From Microstegium vimineum (lineage: Eukaryota > Streptophyta > Magnoliopsida > Poales > Poaceae): a stretch of 64,000 nt of DNA. The stretch covers positions 31,236,553-31,300,552 of the forward strand of contig CM039129.1 in assembly GCA_022036555.1 (NCBI GenBank), given 5' to 3'. Position numbers and translations under genes: made by a program. The notes below the pieces were generated by a model. That model did not search any database, had not been told where the DNA came from, and saw only the letters and a program-made list of their open reading frames with translations. Numbering within the stretch: position 1 is the first letter of the stretch; every line of letters starts with the position of its first letter. Below, piece after piece: positions 32,468 through 44,466 of the stretch.

Positions 32468-35218
32468 ATGCCACGGACAAAGAACGCTGACCCTATCCCC
32501 GGTAGTGGTGGTGACCCTCCACCTCCGCCGCGTCCACCCACTGATCGGGGAAAGGGCAAGCCGAAGCTTGTTTCGAAGAAGCACAAGAGGCCGCTCTTTG
32601 ACCCAGCTTTAGTGGCAGCATTGACAGCAGCTGAGGAAGCAGAGCTAGTAGAGCAGGGCGGACGTCGCGCCGGCTTGAGGATCGGTTCCTCGCCTCACCG
32701 TGGAACGCGTCATGAGTCCCCCTTGCGTTCTGAGATAGAGGTAGTCCCTGAGACAAAGACAGAGCCCGCAGAGGCTACAGAGGACACACCACAGGACACA
32801 CCTTAGTGCAGGACCTCATGGCGAGACGTGTTACTCGTTATCGTGGCTTGGGACCACCCAGGCCCGATAGTCCACTTGGACCCCGTTTGCCAGACCCTGT
32901 GAGACACCAGTTCAGAGTCCTCATGGCAAAGCAGATACATACCTTGAGGTTCGTTGACTTCCAGACCTGGTTCTCAGCTCAGCGAGACCCTCGTGCCAGT
33001 CCTCTGTTCTACACCATTTTGCACAAGGATTTCTACTGGCCATACGTTCAGACTGATGCTCCACTTCGTGCACACCGTGTTTGCCCGCTTCAGTGTATAG
33101 AGAGCGTCGGTGGTCCAGATATTGCCCAACACCTTCAGTATATATAGGGCTTGACTGGCTTACTGGGATGTGTTGGCAACTATTAGGAGGATTGGGTACG
33201 TCAGTTTTACGCTTCACTATGGATCTCACCTGACCATGAGTTCTTCCACTACGGCTTCAAAGGTCGAGACTACAGAGTCACTGCTACCAAGTTCAGGGAG
33301 ATCTTTCACCTAGAGGCCTCTGAGACGAGGACACACAGTTTGTGCTATGGTCGCCAGGAGGCACCTCGTCGACCTCACGACGTCATAGTACCGTCGATAG
33401 ACTTTGTGCGGCCCTACTTCCTACAGCCTTTTGGAGAGGGTTCTAGTCGTACTCCGTGTGATCTCATGTTGTTTGCCCGCACTCTTCACAAGACACTAAG
33501 GCATACTATCTTACCGAGAGTAGGAGCTCGGGACACACTGACCCATCTGCAGCTTTGGCTCCTAGCTCACGTTTTCCGTATGGAGAAGTTTGATATCTGG
33601 GACTTGCTAGTCAGTGAGATGGAGGACATCATGGCAGCTGGCTTTAGAGGTCACTGGTAGTTGCAGTACGCGCACTGGATCTCCTACATGATGGTTTCTA
33701 GGGCTGGGTCACCGTCACTCATTACTACTCTCACCCGGTCAGCCACTGTCTTCCTAGAGTACCGGATGAGTCAGCTGGTCATGCATGAGAACGTTTCTCG
33801 TCTCAGCCGCGCTCGACGCTCAGACACTTGATAGACAGGTATTCCACCACAGTTTGAGGAGCAGTAGGATGCTACTATTGAGAGACTTGCATAGTCAGAG
33901 CTTGCAGACCTCGATGCTCAGATCGATGCCGCTGCTGACGACACTTATAGAGAGGACTTGCCTTCCGACAGCTCTGACGAGGACTACATGCCCATTCTAT
34001 AGTTCGTACCCCAGTCTCACGACCATGAGGCTGGTGGGTCAGGTGCAGCTCCAGCTCCAGCCTCAGGTTCTTCAGAGGCTACTATACTCACTATCCTTTC
34101 GAGGATGCATGAGGAGTAGTCTATATAGGTAGAGGAGCAGAGGAGGCAGGCATAGGAGGTCTGGAGACTCACAACACAACAGCTAGCAGCTTAGGCTCAG
34201 GCACATGCCCGTCAGGATGAGTTCCAGATGCAGTTCCTGGCCTTCCAGAAGCAGCAGACCGAGACTCAGTGACAGCAGACAGATTTACTCAGTCGGCTTC
34301 TCGGTTCTAGCTCGGGATCCTCTATCACGCCACAGCTTGCACTTCCAGGCACCTCACAGTAGCAGCAGTTCACTTCTCAGGCACAGACTCGTCTAGTTGT
34401 GGTACCGACTCCCGCTTTACAGCCTAGTGGGCTTCAGAGTCAGGCACCAGCTTCGCCTGTCTACCAGACGCCGATGACCCAGGTGTCATCATGCTTAGCT
34501 TCCCCCGGTAATTTTCAGACCGGATTCACTCCTGTCAGGGGGGTACCATTGAGGAGGCTACGTGTGATCTCACCGCGTGCTACAGGACTCACTGGTTGGA
34601 GCAGCTCCAGAGACTCAGCTTTCAGAGGTCCCTCCTCCGGCGACGGACACTCACCTGTCTTCAGTCGCCTTGTCAGAGGTTGGACCAGACTGCTCAGCTC
34701 AGACCGTCACTACTCCACCTCTAGTTGCTATTCCGACAGATGCTACCATAGTTGCAGCAGAGGCCGCTAAGTCAGAGGCACCAGTTCGGCCGGAGGGTCC
34801 GCTTGCAGTGGAGCAACAGGTGTTACAGTTGCAGTATCTTCACCTCTTCACTCTCAGGGTCAGCCAGCAAAGCTTGTTGCAGCAGTTACTCTAGTAGCCC
34901 TGACAGCAACACCTTTTCCTCTGCCTCGGGTTTACTTTAGTCGGGTCGCTGGACCCGCTACCACAGAGGCCAGACCGTCTGAGGCTCTTGTTCAGACTGT
35001 TACACCGTCAGAGCCTCAGGGGGAGCTAGGAGAGACCGCTGCAGCTTCTGAGTCAGCAGCTCTAGTTACAGAGTCTTCCCAAGCTCAGCCTACACCGACA
35101 ATGTCAGTGCCAGACACTTAGGGTGATGAGTCATATGATTCCGATCTTCATGAGTTCATCATTTTGGATCACAAGGCTACAACTTCTTCGGCTCCACCCC
35201 CAACTCCAGATGCTTAGT
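32468..35218 (+). pseudogene. S1 env-like frame, heavily interrupted
   Basis: ATG at 32468 opens MPRTKNADPIPGSGG, followed by Pro-rich and Lys-rich sequence, then a folded domain (FRVLMAKQIHTLRFVDFQTW, FHYGFKGRDYRVTATKFREI, WLLAHVFRMEKFDIWDLLVS) and a long Gln/Pro/Ser-rich tail. The position after RNase H matches the extra frame called env-like in Sirevirus-type copia elements. Shifts occur near 32806, 33150 and 34540. Many stops interrupt it, nearly all TAG within Gln-rich sequence: 33658-33660, 33829-33831, 33862-33864, 33889-33891 and 34000-34002. No clear signal peptide or membrane span is readable, so a real envelope role is unproven. Confidence 0.6.
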
Positions 35219-35676
35219 GTTGGTGCTAGACGCCAAAGGGGGAGAGAGGGTCGAGTATCAGAGATAGGGGGAGGGATTTGCTTCTTACTTGTGTGTTTTT
35301 ATTCCCCCATACTCATGCATCATATATTCTTTCATGCATTGTATATATGTGTGATGCTTGATGTTTTTGAGATACTCTTGTGTGTTACATACTCTTATTT
35401 ATCACTAATATATCTTGTGAGTTGTCACTTGGTTCATGATATGTCTCTATTCTATTGGTTGAGGTTCAGCGCCATACTTTGATATCTTGATGAGAATATC
35501 ATGAGGTACTCCAATTCTATTTCATATTCATTGTGTACCATGTTTGTGGCTTGGCTAGGATGAGCAAGTATCATTCATTCTTATTCACTAACCCTTGCTC
35601 AACCCATCCAAGTCACTTGAAAGCCTAACCATTCACTCTTATATCTTATACTCGAGGTTTATTGTCGTCAATCACC
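35219..35676 (+). other. S1 stretch between env-like frame and polypurine tract
   Basis: AT-rich, no coding similarity. GGGGGAGAGAGGGTCG near 35239 is a second purine-rich tract, possibly an upstream polypurine tract. Confidence 0.4.
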
Positions 35677-35690
35677 AAAAAGGGGGGGAT
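35677..35690 (+). promoter_or_regulatory. S1 polypurine tract
   Basis: AAAAAGGGGGGGAT ends at the LTR start. Compare the S2 tract AAAAAGGGGGAGAT. Confidence 0.85.
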
Positions 35691-37229
35691 TGAAGAATCA
35701 TGGCCCTATTGGTTTCGGTGATTAATGACAAGTAAAAGATTATTATGGCTAATGTGTGTTTTGTAGAGGCTAGCGTAGCTTAGCCATAGTGATCAACATG
35801 AATGGGCATCAATGGTTATCACTTAGCCCCAAGATGGATATCATTTCGGATTTCAAAGAGTCATGATGAAGACCCTAGAGTGATAGGTCTAAGTGTCATA
35901 AGGAGATGAAGGGCACTTAGCTTAGATAGGGCTTTGTTTGATCTTTGACCGTACTATCAAGAGGGGTTGAGACTAGTAGATTGACTTAGGAGAGCTTCCT
36001 AACTTAGGTGTGGTGCACACTTGACTTCCTTAGCTCTAAGCAAGCCTATGGTGACCGTAAGATAGCCTAGAACAACTTCCATATTCATCGCGACGAAAAC
36101 TGAATTTGAGAGGGCTAAGTTCTGGGCGACGTACGCTGGAGACCGTGGCGTCGGACGCTGTCCATCGCGCTAGACAGAGGCATCAGACGCTGGGGTGTCA
36201 GGCCCCGAGCATCCGTCGGCCTTCTAGAGAGCCCCTGTTTTGCTCGAGTGAAATCGTGTGCGACGGACGCTGTCCGTCGGGTTGGCGTCGGACGCTGGGG
36301 CAGCATCCGTCGGCCTTCCAAAGAAGGTTGTTTTCAGCCAACGATAGCTAGTGCGTCGGACGCTGGAGTAGAGCGTCCGTCACCCCTGCGATGGAGCGTC
36401 CGTCTCCCTTTCGAATGAACAAAAAATAGCCATTGGGCAGGGCGACGGAGCGTCCGTCGCCTAGGCGATGGAGCATCCGTCGCCAACTTAAGTTGCCTGT
36501 TTTCTTCAGCCCGATGCAGTTTGTGTGTAGGGCTATTTATAGCCCACCCCTTGCCTTCCCACCTGGCCTTTGCTCATTTCAGTTGCTGAGATCTTTAAGA
36601 AGGTTGGGAAGAGAGCAAGAGCCCTAGAGAGAGAGAGAGAGTGATTCGCGAATCCATCCATCCTCTTCTCTAGTTCATCCAAGAGTTCAAGTGTGCATCC
36701 ACTCTAGTTGTGAGGCTTGATTGAGTCAGGTGAAGATCAAGGCTTGTTACTCTCGGTGATCGACATCACCTAGACGGTCCGGTGGTGCTTCGGAGGAAGG
36801 TGATCGCCGGAGGATTGTCGGCGACCCTTCTCCATAGACTTGTGACCGGTTGTGGACGGTTCACCGAGCCGGAGTGGCGAAGAATCAGCCCGTAGAGAGC
36901 ACTCATCCCTTGCGCGGGATTGAGGGGGAGCAACACCTTACGTGGTGCTCCAACGAGGACTAGGGGGGAGTGTCGACTCCTCGATACCTCGGCAAAACGT
37001 CGCCGTGTCAAGAATCTCTTTCCCTAGCTCTTTACATTCCTCACTTGTTCTTAATTCATACTAGAATTATGTAGGGTGTTCTTCCTTTCTTTGGCTTGCT
37101 ACCGCTTTCTAGCTACGACACACAATCGGTAGACACTAGGGGGTAATTGACATTGCTAGGATTTCATATTTGCTTTAGAAATTTGAAATAAGCCCAATTC
37201 ACCCCCTCTTGGGCATCTTGATCCTTTCA
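35691..37229 (+). repeat. S1 3' LTR (1539 bp)
   Basis: It starts TGAAGAATCATGG behind the polypurine tract and ends GATCCTTTCA, where K1 LTR sequence begins. TATTTATAG at 36534-36542 is a TATA-like site. Between 36110 and 36490, palindromes built from GACGGAC and GTCCGTC recur. The end (CACCCCCTCTTGGGC, near 37200) is of a type common in grass Sireviruses. The 5' LTR partner is outside the window. Confidence 0.85.
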
Positions 37230-37717
37230 CACCCGTCTCGACCCAACGGTTGAGACAGACCCCTTGACCGCGTCATGATCGGGGATGCCCAACCACTAAG
37301 CATGCTGATGGGCTCCTGTCGCGCAACACTTTAAGAGGGAGGTAGGGGCCAAGACACTAGTTACAAGGTTCGACGCCACTGATAGAACCCCACCTTCTAA
37401 CCCTAATCTGATATGAGAGAGTTTGCTAGAAGCGATGGGAAGCACGACTGCCTCGCCGTCGTCGGTAACCAACGACACCTCTACATCACGCCCAAAGTCC
37501 GCGACACTGCCGGAAAGGCTCTGCCACTCCTTCACAGACGTCATCATGGCGAGCTCCTCTTACACCAAGCCGATGGTCAGACACCATTACTCTTCTCTCC
37601 CTCGCCATCTATCTTTCTCCCTCTCTGGATCTAGTCCTATCATGATCTACTTGTTTATCTCCAAATGGAAAGTTGTAACTCACTACATCTACGCCTAGTG
37701 ATCCTAAAGAAATGACA
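37230..37717 (+). repeat. K1 5' LTR, first part cut off by S1
   Basis: Matches 43968-44466. The first 15 or so bases (TGTTAGGATTGATCT in the 3' LTR) are missing because S1 ends at 37229. It ends AAATGACA before the primer site. Confidence 0.85.
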
Positions 37718-37718
37718 T

Positions 37719-37731
37719 TGGTATTAGAGTC
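37719..37731 (+). promoter_or_regulatory. K1 primer binding site, tRNA-Met type
   Basis: TGGTATTAGAGTC, the initiator tRNA-Met complement TGGTATCAGAGCC with two C-to-T changes, one base after the LTR. Confidence 0.8.
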
Positions 37732-40484
37732 ACTCTAGTTCGTGAGTAGATCTATGATAGAGAAGAATTAGAAGGAGGAGATTCAAATTTGATTCGATTT
37801 AGATTTAACCCTAACCCTAAAGAAATAAAAGAAAGAAGAACATATGAGAGAAGGGCCTACTTGGGGCTCACCTATCATGGTTACCACCGTCGACGCTTAT
37901 GCCGTCGCGCAGGAAGACAACCAAGCCACCGAAGAGGACAGAGGGGGAAGACCTACCTGAAACCCAGTGTCACCACCTTTGACTATCATCTCAACGCAGG
38001 GGGCAGAACCCCATTAGTTTCGACTGTCGGTTGACGCCATGTGGGAAAGAGCTGCCCTGTGGCTCGTCGCCGTGTCATGCGAGCACGAGAATGAGCACGG
38101 GGTTCTAGGACACCACTGCAGTGCTGCTAGATGGCATAGCACGTGGTTTCGACCGCATGCATGTGCCGGCGAGGGGTGCTACTGCGGCACCGCCACCTCC
38201 TGCGTCGTGTCCGCCTCATAGGAGGTCGTGGCGTGCGATAGGAGAGGGCAAGAGAGACACTGGTTGCTGTGGCAAAGTAGAGGGAGGAGGGAGAAGGTTT
38301 CACTCCGGCGACGCCCTCCCTCACCAGTACCGAGAGCACCATGCCTGCCACCGCGCGGCCCAAGAATGGGCTAGGGTTTTTCCTGGAGCCTACGACCGGT
38401 CAGGTTTTGATTGGCCGGTGTGCACGGATGACCATCATATGGAATCCGACGACTATGTTCAACATGGGCCAAAAATGGCCCAGACGGGGGAGGAAATTCC
38501 CAGACCAGGCCTAGGTTTTGGCCTGTGCGGGAGAGGAGGCTACACGCGTGCGCCAGCCGGGCCGCTTGACTAGCTGAGCCTGCGGCAGGCTTGAGCAGGC
38601 TCCCGGGCCAAGTGAATGGCAACCACTTTTAGTTTTCATTTTCTTTTCCACAAGCAGTTTTAATATATTTTCAATGTAGTTTAACCAAATTTTTATCCAT
38701 TTTCTTTTGCACATGTATATCATTTTTTTAAGTCACAAAAAGATGAATATCATTTTGTTTAGGGAGAAGAAAATGAAATGTTATGCGTCTGATAAAGAAT
38801 CTTTGAGATGTTTCACATGTTTCTGCTGCAATGAAAATGTTAGAATTTAATTTTGAGAGCAGTTTATTTCGTTAAAAAGGTTTAATTGTAATGTTATTCT
38901 CTGACCAACGTTGATGATAACAATATTATAATTCTTGTATGATTTTAGAATTGAAGTTCAAATCTCTAATAAATTTTTGATCAATATGACCAATGTTTTA
39001 GAGAGTAGGTAACAACCAAGAAAAGTTCATAAATGAGTAGAATGTATTTCATCCTCATGTTTATGCTGCAAAGTTGATGTTGATTATCTTCTGATTAAAT
39101 TCGAACCAATGGGAGAATTTAACTTTGAAGAATAGTCAAATGTTCAAGTTAATTATGATATTGTTATTTTTTTCTAACCAACATTAATAATAACAATATT
39201 ATAAGATTATCCATGAGTTTTTCCATGCATCATTTCCATTTTTCCCAACGGTGATGTGGAATTAATGTAGAAGAATATTGTTTTATTTCCATTTCTGTCC
39301 AACAGTGATGTGGAATTCATGTATAATAATGTTGTATTTATGTTCTTTCTAAGGTTTAAGGAAAATGAAGTATATGAGTAAGTGTTTGAGCCATCCTGAC
39401 AAGAGTTGTAATAAGTTACATGCATGTTGAATTTGACCAACGTTGGATTAAACATGTGTGTTACATAGTGTTCGGATATTCATGTCGTTAAGAAATTATC
39501 CCGCATGGCGGGAGAAGTTTTTGCTGGAACTTATGTTGTTAATCCTGCGTGGCGAGAGAAGGTTGTGTGACTCATGTGTTCTTATGGTATCTTGTACAGG
39601 GAGAAATTTGGGGGAGCTCTTATGCTATCCGAATATTGATCGTGCAAGATGAGAATGACATGCGAACGTGATTCACATAAGTAATGATAATAGAGACTAT
39701 TGTGTTCTCGAAGCGAAATGAGAAAAGTATACTTCCATAAAAATTAAGAAAGAACCTCATCTGCATGATATAATCATGTGGATGAAGTAAGTAAACAAGG
39801 TTTTCTCATTTCACAAGAGTTCTGGATGGTTTTTGAAATTAAGGCAAGTGCCACATTTCGAGGGGGAGGATGTGTCCCCAATCACCTAATATATAGTTAT
39901 GCATTTATGGCAAGTGTGATCTATAAAATATGAATGTGATCATTGAGGGAGTACATCAGCCATGATAAAAATACCCCTAACTAGAGTAATAACTAATTTC
40001 TTGAACCTTTTTAAAGTTCTAGATGATAGCAATGAGACATAGAAATACTAAGATGATTGCCATATGAGGTAGGTTTTAACGGAATAAACCCAAATAATAA
40101 TGTTTGAAGAAACACTATATTTACAGAAGATGGAGTAATCTGGGGGAGCATGGTATGTAGCAACCTAAGACTTGAAGAGAAGTGGGATTGTGTGCCCATT
40201 CTAATGATCCAAGAGCAATAGACTTCTCAATACCTATTGATGTTGTATGACTCATGCAACACCTGTTGTTAGCTCTTCAAAGAAGATGAATAATGTAACA
40301 ATGATCTTGTCATATAGGAGCCTATAGAATCAATTACCTCTTGGCAATGAAGAATGACAACAACCCCATATGAAAGAAGTGTCAGTAGTTGAGGTCTCAT
40401 AAGGTCTCAAAGAATAAGAAAACCAGTTATTTTAATGACTACAATGTTTATGCTAGTCAAGAATATGTTAGAGAAAAATTTGAA
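37732..40484 (+). other. K1 internal region without readable gag
   Basis: A GC-rich part (37860-38610) gives way to AT-rich DNA. I cannot recognise gag or integrase. Diverged internal repeats occur: ACCAACGTTGATGATAACAA-type sequence near 38903 and 39179, and a TTTCCATTT...GTGATGTGGAATT block near 39232 and 39287. CGAGGGGGAGGATG near 39858 and GGGGGAGCATG near 40141 look like polypurine tracts of other, unrecognised insertions. Confidence 0.4.
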
Positions 40485-41319
40485 GTGGAGGGTGATCCCA
40501 CCTCATTTGAAGAAGCCATGAGAAGCGATCGCTCACTGAAGTGGCTGAAAGCCATGCAAGGTTAATGAAATCGATGAATACAAATGATGTTTTGTGACAG
40601 AGAAAAGATTCCTAATGGAGCCAAAACAATAGCCTATAAAGGGTCTATAAGATAAAAATGTGACTCCAAAGGGAATATGATTGAAAGGATTCACGGGAAA
40701 GAAGAAATATATTATAATGAGTTATCTCATGCAAGGATTCTTTTAGAATCCTAATGGCATTAGTGGCGCACATAAGATGAATGTAAAGACGACATTCCTG
40801 AAGAAGAGATTAGTTTGAAAAACATTTACATGGCATAACCTAAAGGTTTGTCGTGGAAGAAAAATAAATTATGATATGACACCTATAGAAATCCATTTAT
40901 GGATTATTTCATGTCTCTAGACAATAGTATTTAAAGTTGATGAAACAATAAGAAGGTTTGAGATTTAAAGAGAATGAGAAGGACAATAACATTTATGCAA
41001 AGTTCAAGAACATAAGATTCATTTTCTGCATCTTGTGTATAGATGATATCCTACTCATTAGTAGAGATGTTAATATATACTATTGGAGAAGTAAAAGGTC
41101 TTGTCCTCAAGTTTCAATAGGAATGATGTTGGTGAAGTGACTTTTGTTCTAGCAATCGATATTCACCGAGATAAAAGAAAAGGGGTAAAAAGGAATATCG
41201 CAATGACATAGTTAGAAAAGATTCTAAAGAAATAAAGTATGCTTGCGAGTAAGCCTAAGCCCGTTCCTATAGTCAAGAGTAATAGATTTGAGAACTTTTA
41301 TGTTTGGAACCGATATGAG
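40485..41319 (+). pseudogene. K1 copia reverse transcriptase, N-terminal part, decayed
   Basis: GDPTSFEEAMRSDRSLKWLK at 40491 is the copia RT entry motif. Many stops follow. Near 40958-41140 the reading GFKENEKDNNIYAKFKN-like and ILCIDDILLIS marks the catalytic box, with C-I-D-D in place of Y-V-D-D. The solo LTR insertion at 41319 cuts it. Beyond any coding ability. Confidence 0.7.
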
Positions 41320-42824
41320 TGTTGACGCTAATTACAAGCTATTTTATCACCATCAAAACACCGTCAACATCCTCATATTCAAAGAAAAACAAGAATAACA
41401 TGAACATAATTTACCCAATAACTAGTTTCACATGTCCCATGACTATTTGATGCAGGTAATGACAAATGGGATATTTTGGGAGCTAGTGGGCCCACTTAGG
41501 GGGTCAGCCGACCACCCTATGGACCCACTTGGCATCCTTAGCCCCCATGATCCATGTAACACCCTCAAGAATACTCTCTACCCTTGGATCCAAGTATATT
41601 CACCTCTCAATGGTCCAGATTCACAGCACAAGGATCCATAGGCCCAACATGACATATTTCCAAGTATGGCAAATGTGCACAAGGCATACACCATCATGAT
41701 GGGCATTATGTCTAGAAGCCACCAGCGAAAGATGAGCCCATTTGGCCACAAAAGGCATTTGGCCGAATGCCTAGGTGGGGCCAGAGATCACCCACAGGCC
41801 CCCTGACTAGTGGGGTCAGCTTCTAGAAGAAAAGTGGCAGGGCCCACCTACCATAGGGTTCGGCCGAATCACCATATGGTGGTTCCAGCTCCCCACCGAC
41901 TTCCTGCATGCCGCCATGCATCCACTTGATCTCCTCCGTTGATTTAAGACGGTTACAATGACAGTTTCATCCTACGGTGGCTGATGGAGGTGGCGCGGAT
42001 CGCTGACGTGGCACCAGAGTAGCCCCTACTCCACCTCTAGCTATAAATAGACTCCTAGGCCCTCACTCTCACTCATGCCTCATTGGAGAAACTACTCCTT
42101 AGTAGTAGTGCTATGCTAGTTGAAGGAGAGTGAGGGAAGTCTTCTGGAGAAAGCCCCGGATCTGTCGGGAATCTTCTCCGGAGCTCTACCTCAGCGGATG
42201 CGATCCTCTTGTAAGTTCAACACTTGTAAGTGATACATCCGAGTTCTTTATAGCAATTAATATTCTAAATCTGGTTTAGCTGTTATACACCTTTTCACGC
42301 TTGTTCATCGCTTTACTTTAAGTAGAGTGATTTAGCCTTAACGTAGGGTTAAAGTAGTAAGAATAGTGTAGACGTGGTGTCTAGACTAGATCTTGCCTTT
42401 GTAAACCGCTTATCGCGCGGATTGTTTGTGGATGCTAGTAGAAGGTGACAGTTCTATCTAGTCTTCGTATTCCACCACGTATGTCAGATAAGTTCTTAAA
42501 AGGTAAGGTCTCAATACAACATGATGGCGCGGTCCGGTTAGAGTTTTGCCCTCTTTCTGATCTATCCCATCGCCTCCTGCAAGAGAAGGGTTAATAAAGC
42601 CAGTATAACCAGCTTTGCCTTGTTAGATATCTTTACTACATATAACCTCTCAACCGAGTTATCATAGTCTCCCTTGATTCATCATAGGACATATCTTTAA
42701 TCCTAGTTAGATCACTATCGTTCCCTGAGGAAAATACGATACCTGGAATACTCCCGGTGAAGTGCTACATCGGTATAATCTGTGTGCTTGCGGATTTATC
42801 CAATAGTCATAAGAAATACCAACA
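41320..42824 (+). mobile_element. Solo LTR of the G1 family (1505 bp)
   Basis: Starts TGTTGACGCTAATTA, ends ACCAACA, and is flanked by the direct 5-bp duplication ATGAG (41315-41319 and 42825-42829). It matches the G1 LTR (3680-5173) end to end in inverse direction. No internal G1 sequence is present, so the element was reduced by recombination between its two LTRs. TATAAATAG at 42042-42050 is conserved. Confidence 0.92.
42042..42050 (+). promoter_or_regulatory. TATA box in the solo LTR
   Basis: TATAAATAG, same position as in the G1 LTR. A potential promoter reading rightwards into K1 remnants. Confidence 0.5.
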
Positions 42825-43500
42825 ATGAGATCGATCAAAAGTAAATTGTTTTGTATGCTTTAGCTGTTGGGAGCTTAATGAGTGCACAAGAAGAAACTTA
42901 CCCGGTTATGTATCCGGGATGTTTTGGTAGAAGTCCAGTCCAGATATAGATCACTGGAAGGGAGTTAAAAATGATTTGCAATTATGCAAAGTTTTATAAG
43001 ACTCATGTTGAGTAAGAAAGAACGAGTACTCTCAAATGGTTGTGGGTACAAATGTTTAGTTTTGGTGAGATGTGTAGTGAAATCCACATTAGTTGATAAC
43101 ACTCGCTTTTGGAGTTTATTGTGGAAAAGCTCCAAATGAAACATTTGTGGTGTCATCAGTGATGCATAGAATAAGTATAACTTGATGTGAGGCTTAAAGG
43201 ACATGCAAAAGTAGTTAATATAACTTGTACTCGGAGTAGACAATGGTTGACAACAGCTATAACCATTCAAAGTTATTCACTCCTAAGACAACAGATCAAC
43301 TGTGCTGCCGAACACATTGACAATAAGTTATATGTTGTAAAGGAGAAAAATCCAAAACCAGTTGAAAGTTTTTGTGCGTATAAGTATCGAGTAAGTAGTT
43401 GTGTATCCACTTACCAAGGATAACCACCCAGTGGGTTCAAAGAACACACCATCAACATGGTTTTTTCGTAAGGCCTATGGTTTCTAGATACTAAGGGCCC
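42825..43500 (+). pseudogene. K1 copia RT end and RNase H, decayed
   Basis: Resumes after the ATGAG duplication with VGSLMSAQEETYPVMYPG (copia motif VGSLMYAQ...RPDIAY). Near 43280-43400 the fragment AAEHIDNKLYVVKEKN and later PPSGFKEHTINMVF correspond to KHIDIKYH..VREK and LPP..F..HV..MGL at the end of copia RNase H. Numerous stops and shifts. Confidence 0.65.
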
Positions 43501-43635
43501 GGTTGAGGATCTATTTCAAAATAGATAAGTGTATTGTAGCTGTTAAATCTAATGGCTATTGACCATGACGATGAGACACACTCTATGCACTGATCTGTGA
43601 GGGAATGTGAAAACAAATAAGAATTTAAGTTTATG

Positions 43636-43920
43636 TTTTTTTTTTACGTTGAACAGGAGGGGCGTACCCCTACTGGTAGATTAAATAAATAAGCCAAAGT
43701 TCAGTACAAAAAAGGGGGAAGGAGAAAAAAGGGCAAATGAGCAGGAGAGAGCTCAGGAAACAAAAAAGGAAATGAAGAAAATCAGAGCCACTATACAGAT
43801 TAAACAAGGTTTCTTAACCATAGCTCAATATCGGTAAAGTATCTTCTTTTTGCGCGATGCAGAAGCAGCAGAAATTCAGTTTTGAAAGCTCTTTTGGCTG
43901 CTTCAAACGAACGACGTCTG
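43636..43920 (-). mobile_element. LINE 3' fragment in K1
   Basis: A T-run at 43636-43645 is the poly(A) tail on the minus strand. Upstream on the minus strand the frame reads RRSFEAAKRAFKTEF, LLLLHRAKRRYF and ELWLRNLV, then a stop. This resembles the end of L1-type ORF2 in grasses. The fragment is heavily 5'-truncated. A target duplication was not found by eye. Confidence 0.65.
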
Positions 43921-43952
43921 TTGATGTTTTGAGATGAGATCAAGGCGGAGAA

Positions 43953-44466
43953 TGTTAGGATTGATCTCACCCATCTTGACCCAATGGTTAAGATGGACCC
44001 CTTAACCACGTCCTGATTAGGGATGCCCAACCACTAACCAGGCTGGTGGCCCCCCTGTCGTGCAACACTATAAGTGGGAGGTGGGGGCCAGGACACTAGT
44101 TACGAGGTTCGACGCCACTAACAAAACCCCACCTTCTAACCCTAATCCGATCTGAGAGGGTTCGCTGTAAGTGACGGGAAGCACCACCGCTTTGATCTCG
44201 CTGCCTCACCGTCGCCGGTAGTTACCGGTGCCTCTACATCACGCTCGAAGTCCGCGTCGCCATCGGGAAGGCTCTGCCACTCCTTCACCCACGTCATCAG
44301 GGCGAGCTCCTCTTCCACCAAGCCGACGGTCAGGCACCATTACTCTTCTCTCCCTCGCCATCTTTCTCCCTCTCTAGATCTAGTCCTATCATGATCTACT
44401 TATTTATCTCCAAATGGAAAATTGTGGCTCACTACATCTACGCTTAGTGATCCTAAAGAAATGACA
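43953..44466 (+). repeat. K1 3' LTR (514 bp)
   Basis: Starts TGTTAGGATTG behind AAGGCGGAGAA and ends AAATGACA. Homologous to 37230-37717. The likely original purine tract was AAGGGGGAGAA. Confidence 0.85.

Larger units (their letters stand above)
5174..37229 (+). mobile_element. S1: Sirevirus-like copia element, 3' part, split by S2
   Basis: S1 consists of 5174-6518 plus 31875-37229. In order it holds the RNase H end, a spacer, an env-like frame (32468 to about 35218), a polypurine tract (35681-35690) and the 3' LTR (35691-37229). An extra frame after pol and a G-rich tract with the LTR directly behind it are features known from the Sirevirus (SIRE/Maximus) lineage. The 5' part is outside the window. 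On the right S1 abuts a K1 LTR lacking its first 15 or so bases, so S1 inserted into K1. The S1 target duplication cannot be checked here. Confidence 0.7.
37230..44466 (+). mobile_element. K1: old copia element, host of S1 and of a solo LTR
   Basis: A partial 5' LTR (37230-37717) and a 3' LTR (43953-44466) share their sequence from CACCC to AATGACA. A primer site (37719-37731) and a polypurine-like tract (AAGGCGGAGAA, 43942-43952) fit a plus-strand copia element. RT and RNase H remnants (40485-41319 and 42825-43500) are full of stops. The first part of the 5' LTR is separated by S1 and lies outside the window. K1 is the oldest layer of the nest. Confidence 0.8.
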
